A DNA stretch of 64,000 bases from Aeromicrobium flavum (lineage in GTDB: Bacteria > Actinomycetota > Actinomycetes > Propionibacteriales > Nocardioidaceae), in NCBI RefSeq assembly GCF_007992115.1, contig NZ_BJZQ01000017.1, positions 1 to 64,000 on the forward strand, given 5' to 3'. Below, piece after piece: positions 25,988-34,858 of the stretch. How positions within the stretch are numbered: the stretch's first letter is position 1; every line of letters begins with the position of its first letter. Under the pieces are notes generated by a model. The model saw only the letters and a list, made by a program, of their open reading frames with translations. It did not search any database and was not told the origin of the DNA. The translations under genes and the position numbers were made by a program.

Positions 25988-27178
25988 ATGGGTCACCTGC
26001 GCCTCGTCGACGGACTGCGCGCCGTCGCGGCCGCCCTGGTGCTGGTCTCCCACGTCGGCTACTGGACCGGGGCGTCGCAGATCGACCTGGTCGGCGGCCT
26101 GGTGGCGCGCGGCGACGCGGGCGTCGCCGTGTTCTTCGCGATCTCGGCGTTCCTGCTGGTGCGCCCCGCGATCGGGCGCGGCCTGGACGGCATCGCCAAC
26201 GAGCGCGGCTCGACCCTGCGGTACGCGGCGCGGCGCGCGGCCCGGATCCTGCCGGCCTACTGGGTGGCCCTGGCCGGCGTGCTGGCCGCGGCGGCGTGGA
26301 TCTCCGACGCCGGCGGCACCGGCGGGATGGACCGGGTCCTCCCCCACCTGCTCGTGCTGCAGGGGTGGACCGGTGAGTACTACCAGTCCTTCACGCAGAG
26401 CTGGAGCCTCACGACCGAGGTGACCTTCTACGTCGTCGTGCCCGTCCTGGGCGCCGCGCTCACGCGGGTGCTGTGGCGTCGCGGCAGCGCGCGCGGCATC
26501 CGGGCGCTGCTGGCCGCGACGCTGCTGGCCGCCGTGCTCGGGCTGGTCGCCCAGGCGGTGGCCGCGTCCTGGACGCTGGCCGGGTCCGACGGCGGAGCCG
26601 GCGTGCTGGCCACGAGCGTGGTCGGCCACCTGGCCTGGTTCGGGGCGGGCGTCGCGGTCGCGCTGCTCACGGAGGCCGGGCGCCGCGGCGTGGGCCCCCT
26701 CGCCACGCGGCCGGCCCTGCTCTCGGTGTGGCGGTCGCGACCGACGCTGGTGCTGCTCGCCGTCGTGCTGTTCGTCCTGGCGTCCTCGCCCCTGGCCGGC
26801 CCACGCGACCTCACCGCGCCCACCGTCGGCCAGGCCGTCGCGAAGGAGGCGCTCTACGCCCTCTTCGCGCTGGCGCTGCTGGCCGCGGCCGTGCAGGAGC
26901 CGGCCGAGGGATCGCCCGCCGCCACGGTGGCGCGGTCGGGCGTGACGGCGTGGCTGGGCGACATCTCCTACGGCGTCTTCCTGTGGCACGTGCTCGTGCT
27001 GCAGGTGCTGTTCGCCGCCACCGGCGCGACGCTGTTCGCGGCCGGCTTCTGGTGGGTGCTCTACGCGGTCGTGGGGTTCAGCGTGGCGCTGGCGTCGGCG
27101 TCGTGGTGGTGCGTCGAGCGCCCGATCCTCGCCGCCGTGCGTCGTCGAACGGCGCGCGACACACCAGCGCGAGCGTGA
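25988..27178 (+). CDS. Acyltransferase-3 (OafA/YrhL) membrane protein without SGNH domain
   Basis: About 396 residues from the ATG at 25988, which has GGAGG 4 bases upstream; a GTG at 25919 is less likely. It has about ten membrane helices. The family signatures LRLVDGLRAVAAALVLVSHV (catalytic His), RRAARILPAYWVAL and WSLTTEVTFYVVVP are visible. It transfers acetyl or similar groups from the cytosolic side to sugars exposed on the lipid-linked or surface glycan. Unlike the three larger relatives near 41-48 kb it has no periplasmic SGNH domain. Its 3' end overlaps the aftD1 3' end by 101 bases, antisense. Confidence 0.88.
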   Translation: MGHLRLVDGLRAVAAALVLVSHVGYWTGASQIDLVGGLVARGDAGVAVFFAISAFLLVRPAIGRGLDGIANERGSTLRYAARRAARILPAYWVALAGVLAAAAWISDAGGTGGMDRVLPHLLVLQGWTGEYYQSFTQSWSLTTEVTFYVVVPVLGAALTRVLWRRGSARGIRALLAATLLAAVLGLVAQAVAASWTLAGSDGGAGVLATSVVGHLAWFGAGVAVALLTEAGRRGVGPLATRPALLSVWRSRPTLVLLAVVLFVLASSPLAGPRDLTAPTVGQAVAKEALYALFALALLAAAVQEPAEGSPAATVARSGVTAWLGDISYGVFLWHVLVLQVLFAATGATLFAAGFWWVLYAVVGFSVALASASWWCVERPILAAVRRRTARDTPARA

Positions 27179-30100
27179 GCAGTCCCGCCGCCTGACCCAG
27201 CACGGCACCGACGGACGTCCGCTCGACCACGCCCAGCAGGGCCATCGCGACGCCGGCGACGGCCATCGTCGTGACGGCGACCGCGACGACGAACCGCTTC
27301 GGCACGCACCACGCGATCATGGCCAGCAGGACGCCGGGGAGTCCCCCGCAGAGCAGCCCGACGACGCCCCCGAGCGCCCAACCCACCCGGCGGTCAGCGG
27401 AGCGGACGGGCGGCGCCGGCTCGTCCCACGGCAGGCGCGAGCGGCGGGTGAGCACCAGCGCGCCGAGCAGCAGGAGCAGCGCCACCGGTCCGATCGCCAG
27501 GCCCCAGCGGTGCGCGGTGGTCGGCGCGAAGTCGATGACGACCTCGCCGTCGACGGCCGCGGGCAGGCGGAACCCCTGGCGCCAGCCATCGACCACGACC
27601 GGCTCGAGCTCGCGGCCCGACGATGTGGTCGCCCGCCAGCCGTCGTTGGCCCCCTGGGTCGTCAGCAGCACGGCGTCGTCGCCGGCGCCGACGGACGCCA
27701 CGAGCCGCCCGGGCGCCGTCTCGCGCGAGGCCACCGACCGGCCCGCGCCCGGTGCCACCTCGACCGTGCCGAGGTCGAGCCGCTCGACCTCGAACGGGGC
27801 CGGCAGGTCGACCCGCACGTCCACTTCGCCCGCCCCGACGCGTGCGGCGTCGTCCCCGCACGCGGCCAAGGACAGCGGGGCGCCGTCGACGAGCGCGGAG
27901 CGCGCGACGCGCCCACCGACGCGGACGACGGACTCGCCGACCGACACCGTCGAGCACGGCAGCGTGAGGGACGCCGGACCCTGCACGGCGTCGAGCTCGA
28001 CGTCGGGGACGGTCCACTCCCCCTCGCCGGGGCCTCGCACGAACTCGAGCGTGAGGCGCTCACCGGTTCCGTCGACCGCGCCGCCGGTCGGCGGCAGCGA
28101 GGTGGTGCGCCCGCCCACCGAGACCCGGATCGCGGCCAGCCCCGTGCCGTCCGAGCTGAGGCGACCGACGGGACCACGTGCCGGCAGCGCGATCTCGACC
28201 CGGGCCACGTCGCGGTCGGCCGGGACGAGCCACCCCGTGGTCGGGTCGCGGTCGAAGCTCGCGCCCGGACGGTGCGGGGCGTCGTCGCCCACACGGTCGG
28301 CAGAGGTGTAGCGCGCCGGGGCGTCCAGCAGCGCGTCCAGCGCCTCGCCTGCGCGAGCCCGGGCCGTCACCGCCACCGGGACGCGCGCCGGGGCGACCGA
28401 GCGCAGAGCCCACCGCGGGGCGGCCGCGTCCTCCTCGCGCGGGCTGAGCACGGCGGCGGACTGCGTGAGGTCGACCGCGCCCGGCAGCCTGATCCGCGCG
28501 CCCCAGGCGTGCTGGTCGCTGCGGATCTCGGCGATGCCCCGGACGACCTCGCGCGGAGCGGCGGGCATCACCACGTCGAGCCGCTCGAAGCGCTCGGTGC
28601 CGAGATCGGCCGTGCCGGTGCCGGCCGCGAGGTCGAGGGGCTGGCGCCGGGTGGACCCGTCGGGTCGGCGGGCGACGAGCGTGACGGTGTCGAGGACCGG
28701 CGTGGACTCAGCGGCGACCACGGTGATCCGGCCGAGCGGCGCGGCCTCCGGCAGCGTGAGCGTCAGCCGGCCGTCGGTCGCCTCGTCGGTGAGCCACGCC
28801 GTGTCGACGTCCCCGTCCAGCGCGGACGCCGGCGCGGCGCGGGTGCCCGCCCACGCTGCGGCGAACGGATCGGCCCCCGTGCTGCTGGCCTCGACCGCGC
28901 GAAGCCCGACCCACTCCCGGACCGGCTGTGTCGCGGCGTCGCCGGCGGGCGGGAGGTCACGGGCGCCGATCGGCTCCGGCGCGTCGTCGTCGGCCGCGAG
29001 CGTGGGACCCTGCGCCAGCTGCGCCGGGCGCCCGCTGTTGAACTGGCGGCGGCGCAGGGAGTCGGTCAGGACGTCGGGATCCGGCGCCGCCGGCTCGATG
29101 GTCGTCCACGCACGCTCCGGCAGGCCGACCTCGGCGAGGTCGACCAGGGACTCGGGTCCGCCCGCCACCACCAGGTGCGCCTCGGCGTCGACCGCGCGGA
29201 CCGGCCCCCGCGCGCCCGAGCCCACGGTCCAGACGGACAGGTCGCCGAAGCGGCGATGCTCGGTGAAGCCGGGCGACGCGGCGAGGGTGCGCTCGACGCG
29301 CTCGGCGGGCAGGGCCTGGACGAGGGGCAGGACACCGTGGCGGACGACCACGCGCGTCACTCCCATCCGCGCCAGCACGTCGGCCAGGCCGGTCTGGGCC
29401 GTGCCCGAGGCCGCGGCCGTGTCGATCCGGTCGAGCAGCCGCGTGGCACCCGGGTGCCCCAACGGAGCCGCGGCGCGGACGATGACCGGCGACTCGGCCA
29501 GGGCCACCAGCGGCTCGTCGGTCGTCTTGCCCCACGTGAACTCCGCCGTGCGCGCGGCCGGGAGGACGAGGGTGGAGCCGCCGTCCTGCTCGGCCAGCAC
29601 GTCGATCTCGTCGGCCGCCTGGGTCCAGGTGGCCGGGATCTCCGTGACGGGGTTGGCGTCGCCGCCACGGCCCGACCACAGCGCAGTGGGCGACACGATC
29701 GCCGCGACGAGCACGGCGGCCGTGGCGATCCGCGGCAGGCGCGCGGCCCGGGACAGTCCGTGGGCGACGAGGACGGCCACGCCCAGCGCGATCGGCAGCC
29801 GCACGAGCGGGTCGGCCTTGTGGACGTTGCGCAGCGCCGCGCCGATGCCGTCGAGGACGTCGCGCACCGGATCGGACAGCGGCGACCCCAGCACGCCGCC
29901 ATGGCCGATGGTCATCATCACGACGCCCGCGAGTGCCGCTGCGACCAGGAACCGCGTGGCGTGCCGCCGCTGCGGGTCGCGGCCCAGCACGACCAGCCCG
30001 GCGACGCCCGCACCGGCCACGACCATCGAGCTGAGGATGGCCACGACGCCCTGCGCCTGGACCCAGCCCGACTGCCAGACCGGGGTCGACTCGGCGTCGA

Positions 30101-30956
30101 GGATGTAGGCGATCCAGTGGTCGGCGCCGCGCAGGACGTTGGGCACCGAGGTGACCGCCGTCGTGATCCGCGCGGTCTCGATGAAGTCCAGGAACGGATA
30201 GCCGTACCGGCCCAGCACGAGCAGCGGGACGATCCACCAGGCCGCGCCGACGACCACCCCGGCGGACCAGACGGCCAGGGCCCGGCCCCGGCGCGCCGCC
30301 CGGGGCGCGGTGAGGATCACGACCAGCGGCAGCACGAGGACCACGGCGGACGCGGTGGCGTTGACGCCGCCGAGAGCGATCGTGAGCAGCCCGGTCCAGG
30401 CCGCCGCACGCAGGACGCTGCGCCGGTCGGCCGACGGCCGCACCATCGTCCAGGCGGCGAGGACGAGCCAGGGCGCGACGGCGCCGGGCCACGCCTCGAC
30501 GGAGATCTCGGGCAGCACGGTGACGACCCGCGGGGCCAGTGCGTACAGGGCTGCGGCGACGAGCGCCACGTCGGGCGCGAGCCGGACGATGCGGCGACCG
30601 ACGAGGTAGGTGCCGACGAATCCGACGACCAGCAGCAGGCTCCACCAGACGCGCTGCGCCGCCCAGTCGGGAAGCCCGACCGAGTGGGAGAGGCCCATGA
30701 CGGGACCGAGGGGGAAGAGGTAGCCGTAGGCCTGGTTCTGCAGCTCACCGAGGCCGGCATGGGAGTTCCACGCCGACAGGGCGCGGGAGAGGTAGTCCCA
30801 CGGAGCGACCGTGAGATCGAGCTTGGTGTCGGGCTGGATGCGCCCGGGAGCGACGACCCACGGAAGAATCGCCACCAGCAAAGTGCTGGCGGCGATTCTG
30901 ACCCGTCGGGCGACGTCTGGCGTCGCGTCGGGTTCGTCGGTGGTGGGGTGTCTCAC
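27078..30956 (-). CDS. AftD-like alpha-(1->3)-arabinofuranosyltransferase family protein 1
   Basis: 1,292 residues from a GTG. The N-terminal about 450 residues hold some ten or more membrane helices of a GT-C fold with an early acidic loop (QPDTKLDLTVAPWDYLSRAL). A large extracytoplasmic part with beta-rich, discoidin-like segments follows (for example ALDGDVDTAWLTDEATDG), then C-terminal helices. This is the DUF3367/AftD architecture (mycobacterial AftD is about 1,400 residues), which adds arabinofuranose branches from decaprenyl-phospho-arabinose. A DUF2613 gene stands 10 bases upstream, as beside mycobacterial aftD. The actual donor sugar here is inferred. Confidence 0.85.
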   Translation of the reverse strand: MRHPTTDEPDATPDVARRVRIAASTLLVAILPWVVAPGRIQPDTKLDLTVAPWDYLSRALSAWNSHAGLGELQNQAYGYLFPLGPVMGLSHSVGLPDWAAQRVWWSLLLVVGFVGTYLVGRRIVRLAPDVALVAAALYALAPRVVTVLPEISVEAWPGAVAPWLVLAAWTMVRPSADRRSVLRAAAWTGLLTIALGGVNATASAVVLVLPLVVILTAPRAARRGRALAVWSAGVVVGAAWWIVPLLVLGRYGYPFLDFIETARITTAVTSVPNVLRGADHWIAYILDAESTPVWQSGWVQAQGVVAILSSMVVAGAGVAGLVVLGRDPQRRHATRFLVAAALAGVVMMTIGHGGVLGSPLSDPVRDVLDGIGAALRNVHKADPLVRLPIALGVAVLVAHGLSRAARLPRIATAAVLVAAIVSPTALWSGRGGDANPVTEIPATWTQAADEIDVLAEQDGGSTLVLPAARTAEFTWGKTTDEPLVALAESPVIVRAAAPLGHPGATRLLDRIDTAAASGTAQTGLADVLARMGVTRVVVRHGVLPLVQALPAERVERTLAASPGFTEHRRFGDLSVWTVGSGARGPVRAVDAEAHLVVAGGPESLVDLAEVGLPERAWTTIEPAAPDPDVLTDSLRRRQFNSGRPAQLAQGPTLAADDDAPEPIGARDLPPAGDAATQPVREWVGLRAVEASSTGADPFAAAWAGTRAAPASALDGDVDTAWLTDEATDGRLTLTLPEAAPLGRITVVAAESTPVLDTVTLVARRPDGSTRRQPLDLAAGTGTADLGTERFERLDVVMPAAPREVVRGIAEIRSDQHAWGARIRLPGAVDLTQSAAVLSPREEDAAAPRWALRSVAPARVPVAVTARARAGEALDALLDAPARYTSADRVGDDAPHRPGASFDRDPTTGWLVPADRDVARVEIALPARGPVGRLSSDGTGLAAIRVSVGGRTTSLPPTGGAVDGTGERLTLEFVRGPGEGEWTVPDVELDAVQGPASLTLPCSTVSVGESVVRVGGRVARSALVDGAPLSLAACGDDAARVGAGEVDVRVDLPAPFEVERLDLGTVEVAPGAGRSVASRETAPGRLVASVGAGDDAVLLTTQGANDGWRATTSSGRELEPVVVDGWRQGFRLPAAVDGEVVIDFAPTTAHRWGLAIGPVALLLLLGALVLTRRSRLPWDEPAPPVRSADRRVGWALGGVVGLLCGGLPGVLLAMIAWCVPKRFVVAVAVTTMAVAGVAMALLGVVERTSVGAVLGQAAGLLTLALVCRAPFDDARRRGSGARRTTTTPTPAPR

Positions 30957-30966
30957 CCCGGTTCGA

Positions 30967-31113
30967 TCAGGACTCGTCGTACGCGATGACGGACGAGTGC
31001 GTCTGATCCTGCTTGACCGCGGTCTGGCTGGCGACGAGACCCGCGACCGCGAGGACGCCGAGGACGCTGCCTGCGATGGTGCCGCCGATGATGATGACCA
31101 AACTCTCGCTCAT
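30967..31113 (-). CDS. DUF2613-type small membrane protein
   Basis: 48 residues. The ATG has GGGG 3 bases upstream. A single hydrophobic helix (LVIIIGGTIAGSVLGVLAVAGLVA, about 5-28, quoted here only by its span) is followed by a short polar tail ending SSVIAYDES. Size, layout and position directly before an AftD-like gene match the DUF2613 miniprotein next to mycobacterial aftD (Rv0236A/Rv0236c). A partner role for the giant transferase is likely but unproven. It is probably first in a two-gene operon. Confidence 0.75.
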   Translation of the reverse strand: MSESLVIIIGGTIAGSVLGVLAVAGLVASQTAVKQDQTHSSVIAYDES

Positions 31114-31152
31114 GAGCCCCAATTTCCGTAGTCGTGGCGATACTGCTCCGTC

Positions 31153-31181
31153 AGCGTAGCAGTCCCGCGACACGGTGTCCT
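31153..31181 (-). promoter_or_regulatory. Promoter of the DUF2613-aftD1 pair
   Basis: Minus-strand AGGACA (31176-31181), a 17-base spacer and TACGCT (31153-31158), about 40 bases before the DUF2613 ATG. The -35 keeps the GACA half of the consensus. Confidence 0.45.
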
Positions 31182-31212
31182 GCAGTCCGCCGCGTTTCCG
31201 GACACGGGTGTC
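31169..31212. promoter_or_regulatory. Twin GACAC-GTGTC dyads over the DUF2613-aftD1 promoter
   Basis: GACACGGTGTC (31169-31179) and GACACGGGTGTC (31201-31212) are two near-identical dyads, 32 bases start to start (about three helical turns). The first overlaps the -35 region and spacer. This is a typical arrangement for a dimeric regulator. Confidence 0.4.
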
Positions 31213-31213
31213 G

Positions 31214-32926
31214 CTAGCGTCGCCGGACTGCGCCCGCCGCCGCGCCCGCGACGGCGAGCAGCAGCCCCGCGGCCGCGAGCCACAGGCCGGCATGATCGAC
31301 CCGGCTGGCGGTCCTCGCCGGGGCCAGACCCTCGTCGCCGAGGTCCCACCACTGCAGGTCCTCCGTGCGGATCCGCAGCTCGGCGTCGGCCAACTGGAGC
31401 TCGGTGAGGGTGGGTCCGGGTTGGTCGGTCTGCAGCAGCACGTGCCGCACGCCCGCGGCCCGCAGTGCCGCGAGGACGTCGTCGCCCGGAGCGGCCAGGG
31501 CGCGGGTCACCTCGGCGGCCCGGGGGTCCTCCCCCGCGACCACCGCGTCCTTCAACGGCAACGCATCGTTGACCCGCACGTCCCGCTCCAGCAGGCGCTG
31601 CCACGGGTCGAGCACGACGCGGTCGTCGTTCCAGTCGTACCGCCGGTACTGGGTCCACGGGAGCACGGCGACCGCACCCGGCTCGGCCTCCTCCAGTCGC
31701 TCGGCCACGAACGTGACGTCGACGGGCAGGTCGACCGAGCCCCAGCGGCCGCCCGCTCCCGCGGCGAGGCCGGGCAGCGTGACGACGGCGAGCAGCCCGC
31801 AGGCGACGGCCAGCCCGCCGGACAGCCAGCGACCGGCGTGGCGCCGGGCGGAGGCGGCGGCGAGGCGCGAGGCGGCGAGCCCGGCGGCGAGCGAGACCGC
31901 GACCATCCACAGCGCGGCGAACTTCTGGCCGTCGCGGACCAGTCCCCCGCCGGGGACCTGCAGGACGACGAACGAGACCAGCTCGCGTCCGCCGGGAAGG
32001 CCGGCCGCGACCGCGGCGACGAGGCCGACCAGGCCGGCGACCGCCGCACCCAGGTACTCCGGGCGCGACCGGACCCGGGCGTCGCCCCAGGCGACGGCGC
32101 ACGCGACCAGCACGGCCACCAGCGCCACGCCCGAGATCAGCAGGTTCTGCCGCTCGGCGAACCAGCTCGCCTGGTTCCAGATGCCGCCGCCGGTCAGCAC
32201 GGAGCCGAGCATGCCCCACGGCGTGTCGGCGCGGGCGGCGAAGGCCGTGACCCCGGCGGAGTCGGCCGAGGACGACGCCTCCGAGCGCAGGTACGGGAAC
32301 CACCAGGAGGCGGCGACGAGGACCGAGACCACCATCGCCCATCCCCAGCTGCGCCACGCGCGTGGCCAGCGGGAGCCGGCCAGCAGGACCGCCGTCGCGG
32401 TGATCACGGCCAGCACCGCGCCGGTCGAGCCGGAGAGGCCGGCCAGCGCCATCACGACGCCGAGCGGACCCGCCGCACCCTCGCCCCGACGCGCGCGGCC
32501 GGCCGTCCGGATCACCCAGAAGAGGGTCGCGTAGCCCAGCAGGTAGCCCCAGTGACCGATCGCGAGGCGCTCCGCGACCCACGGGTTCCAGCAGGCGACG
32601 AGGGCGCCGGCGACCGCGGCGCGGCGGCCCGGCAGCAAGGATCCCGCCCCGGCGCCGGCGGCGACGAACACCGCGACGAGCAGGAGCTTCTGGACCAGCC
32701 AGCCCGGCAGCACCGTCGACAGCGCGGCCACGACGAGGTCGTTGGGGACGGCCCGGGGCACGGCGCCGTCGACGCCCAGGGTGCGCTCGCCGAAGCCGAG
32801 CTCGGGCACGAACACCATGTCGTAGTTCAGCTGCAGCCCGGGCAGCAGCGCCGGACCGAGGATCACGACGGCGGCCACGAGGCCGACGACGCCGCCGACG
32901 GTGGTCGGCGAGGTCAGGCGGCGCAT
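31214..32926 (-). CDS. Polytopic GT-C-like membrane protein of unknown function
   Basis: 570 residues. About ten to twelve hydrophobic helices fill residues 10-400, with an early extracytoplasmic loop (LNYDMVFVPELGFGE). A soluble region of about 130 residues follows (containing VLPWTQYRRYDWNDDRVVLD), and a final helix ends in a basic tail. The shape resembles GT-C glycosyltransferases or their partners, but no named family was recognised. Its ATG overlaps the upstream GT4 stop by one base, so it is translated in the aftD2-GT2-GT4 operon and likely helps to build or move the same polymer. Confidence 0.7.
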   Translation of the reverse strand: MRRLTSPTTVGGVVGLVAAVVILGPALLPGLQLNYDMVFVPELGFGERTLGVDGAVPRAVPNDLVVAALSTVLPGWLVQKLLLVAVFVAAGAGAGSLLPGRRAAVAGALVACWNPWVAERLAIGHWGYLLGYATLFWVIRTAGRARRGEGAAGPLGVVMALAGLSGSTGAVLAVITATAVLLAGSRWPRAWRSWGWAMVVSVLVAASWWFPYLRSEASSSADSAGVTAFAARADTPWGMLGSVLTGGGIWNQASWFAERQNLLISGVALVAVLVACAVAWGDARVRSRPEYLGAAVAGLVGLVAAVAAGLPGGRELVSFVVLQVPGGGLVRDGQKFAALWMVAVSLAAGLAASRLAAASARRHAGRWLSGGLAVACGLLAVVTLPGLAAGAGGRWGSVDLPVDVTFVAERLEEAEPGAVAVLPWTQYRRYDWNDDRVVLDPWQRLLERDVRVNDALPLKDAVVAGEDPRAAEVTRALAAPGDDVLAALRAAGVRHVLLQTDQPGPTLTELQLADAELRIRTEDLQWWDLGDEGLAPARTASRVDHAGLWLAAAGLLLAVAGAAAGAVRRR

Positions 32927-34032
32927 CAGCGGACTCCGTGCAGACGTTCTATCTCGCCGAACGCCTCACCCATCCGCCGGCACTGCGTGCGCAGGTCGTG
33001 GTGCTCGGTGACCCACGCGCGGTTGAGCTCACCCTGGCGCCGGCGCCGCGGGGGGTCGGTCAGCCACGCGACGAGCGCCGCGGCCAGTGCCTCGACCTGG
33101 TCGTCGCCCTCGACGTCGAGCAGGTCGTTGCCGGGCGCGATCGCCTCGTGGTTGCTGCCGCACCGGGTGGTCACGACCGGCAGCCCGCACGCCTGCGCCT
33201 CGATGTACGCCAGGCCGAACTGCTCCTCCCACTTCCAGGTGGGGCGCGGGGCCGTCGTGAAGACCGAGGCGCCACGGAGCAGGTCGGCGACCCCGGCCGC
33301 GTCGAGGCCGCCGACGAGCGTCACCCCGCTGCCCGGGGTGTCGGCCGCGGCGCGGACCATCGGCTCGAGGGGTCCGCGCCCCGCCACGACCAGCTCGGCC
33401 TCGGGGACCTGGCGCCGCACGAGCGCCATCGCGGCGAGGATGCGGTCGATGCCCTTGTTCTCGGCCAGCGGGCTGACGAAGGCGACGACGGGGCGCTCGG
33501 CCGGCCGGGCGGCCGGGGTGAACGTCTGCGTGTCGACGCCGGGCTTGACGACGCGGATGACGGCGTCGTCGAACCGGTTCTCGAGCAGGTGGTCACGCGC
33601 CGCGTCGACCATGCACAGCAGCAGCTCGGCCGAGCGGCAGGACTCGAGCGCCTGGCGGTACGGCGGCACGCGGTAGATCGGCTGGTTCGCGAGGTTCTCC
33701 CAGGTCACGACCGCCTGCAGCGGCCGGCGGCCGGTGCCCCGCCGGCGCCACCGGGAGGCCTGGCCGGTGACGAGCGAGCACAGCTCGAGGGAGGCGACCC
33801 AGTCGAACTCCTCCGGGTCCTGGTCGCGCAGCTCGTTCACCCACGCGAGCGCGCCGGCCTCGATGAAGCGCTTGATCGGACGTCGGTAGGTGCTGGGGAT
33901 CCACGTCAGGTCGCCGACCGGCTCGTCGCGGGCGAGGGCCGTGACGTGCGTATCGCCCATCAGCGACATGTAGTAGAGCTCGCGGCGCGGCCGCTGGTCG
34001 GGCAGCGACACCCACAACAGTTCGCGCGTCAC
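32926..34032 (-). CDS. GT4-family glycosyltransferase
   Basis: 368 residues from a GTG. The C-terminal GT-B half is clear: FVSPLAENKGIDRILAAMA, ELVVAGRGPLE and an EX7E motif in EQFGLAYIEAQACGLPVV. The N-terminal half carries ELYYMSLMGDTHVTALARDE and is less conserved, as usual for the acceptor side. It starts 10 bases after the GT2 stop and its stop overlaps the next gene. It is cytosolic and should build the intracellular part of the glycan. Donor and acceptor are unknown. Confidence 0.85.
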   Translation of the reverse strand: MTRELLWVSLPDQRPRRELYYMSLMGDTHVTALARDEPVGDLTWIPSTYRRPIKRFIEAGALAWVNELRDQDPEEFDWVASLELCSLVTGQASRWRRRGTGRRPLQAVVTWENLANQPIYRVPPYRQALESCRSAELLLCMVDAARDHLLENRFDDAVIRVVKPGVDTQTFTPAARPAERPVVAFVSPLAENKGIDRILAAMALVRRQVPEAELVVAGRGPLEPMVRAAADTPGSGVTLVGGLDAAGVADLLRGASVFTTAPRPTWKWEEQFGLAYIEAQACGLPVVTTRCGSNHEAIAPGNDLLDVEGDDQVEALAAALVAWLTDPPRRRRQGELNRAWVTEHHDLRTQCRRMGEAFGEIERLHGVR

Positions 34033-34042
34033 GCCACGATCC

Positions 34043-34858
34043 TCACGCCTGCGCCCGGCGACGACCGGCGCGCGCGCCCCACAGGTAGCCGGCGGCCTCC
34101 ATCACGCGCATGCCGGCCATGCCGACCGCGTGGATGGGGCGCCGGATCAGCCGGCGCCAGTTGCGGGCGTAGGCGCGCAGCACGCCGGTGCCCTGGTCGG
34201 CCATGGCCCCGTCGTGCTGGTCGACCAGCGTCGGCAGGCTGAGCCCGTAGTAGTACCGCTTCTGCCAGATGTCGGACAACGTGAGGCGTCCCTCGTCGTG
34301 GTCGACCAGGACCGGGGCGAGCTCGACCGAGCCACCCGACGCGCGGATGCGGAAGCGCAGATCGGCGTCCTCCGGGCCCGACATCGACTCGTGGAACCCG
34401 TCAGCGAGCATGTCGGCCCGGCGCAGGAGCCGTGGGTTGTGCAGCCAGGGCGCGTCGAGGTAGCACTCGCGCTCGAGGGCGCGGCACGCCGTCCAGAAGC
34501 CCTCGCCGATGGTGCGTTCGGGGAGCGCCACGCCGGTGGCGCCGGTGGCGGCCGCGGTGCGGACGGCAGCGCTCACCGCGTCCGGCGGCAGGTACATGTC
34601 GCTGTCGAGCCACAGGATCCACACGCCCTCGGCAGCCCTGATCCCGCGGTTGCGCTGCGCGCTGCGCTCGGGGCCGCCCGTGATGACCACGTCGGCGATA
34701 CCGCGGGCGATGTCGTCGGTGCCGTCGGTGCTGTGGTTGTCCACCACGATCAGCTCGACGTGCGGATGGTCCTGGGCCCGCACGGATCGCAGGCACGCCT
34801 CGATCGTGCGGCGGTTGTTGCGCGTCGGGACGATCACGGACACCAGCGGCTCAGTCAT
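34043..34858 (-). CDS. GT2-family glycosyltransferase
   Basis: 271 residues. GT-A fold signatures: SVIVPTRNNRRTIEACLRSV at the N-terminus, IVVDNHSTDGT, the metal-binding WILWLDSDMYLPP and a downstream GPEDADLRFRIRASG. No transmembrane helices are clear, apart from a weak C-terminal hydrophobic patch. It uses nucleotide sugars at the inner face. Its start overlaps the end of aftD2 by 8 bases, so translation is coupled to that giant gene. Confidence 0.88.
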   Translation of the reverse strand: MTEPLVSVIVPTRNNRRTIEACLRSVRAQDHPHVELIVVDNHSTDGTDDIARGIADVVITGGPERSAQRNRGIRAAEGVWILWLDSDMYLPPDAVSAAVRTAAATGATGVALPERTIGEGFWTACRALERECYLDAPWLHNPRLLRRADMLADGFHESMSGPEDADLRFRIRASGGSVELAPVLVDHDEGRLTLSDIWQKRYYYGLSLPTLVDQHDGAMADQGTGVLRAYARNWRRLIRRPIHAVGMAGMRVMEAAGYLWGARAGRRRAQA

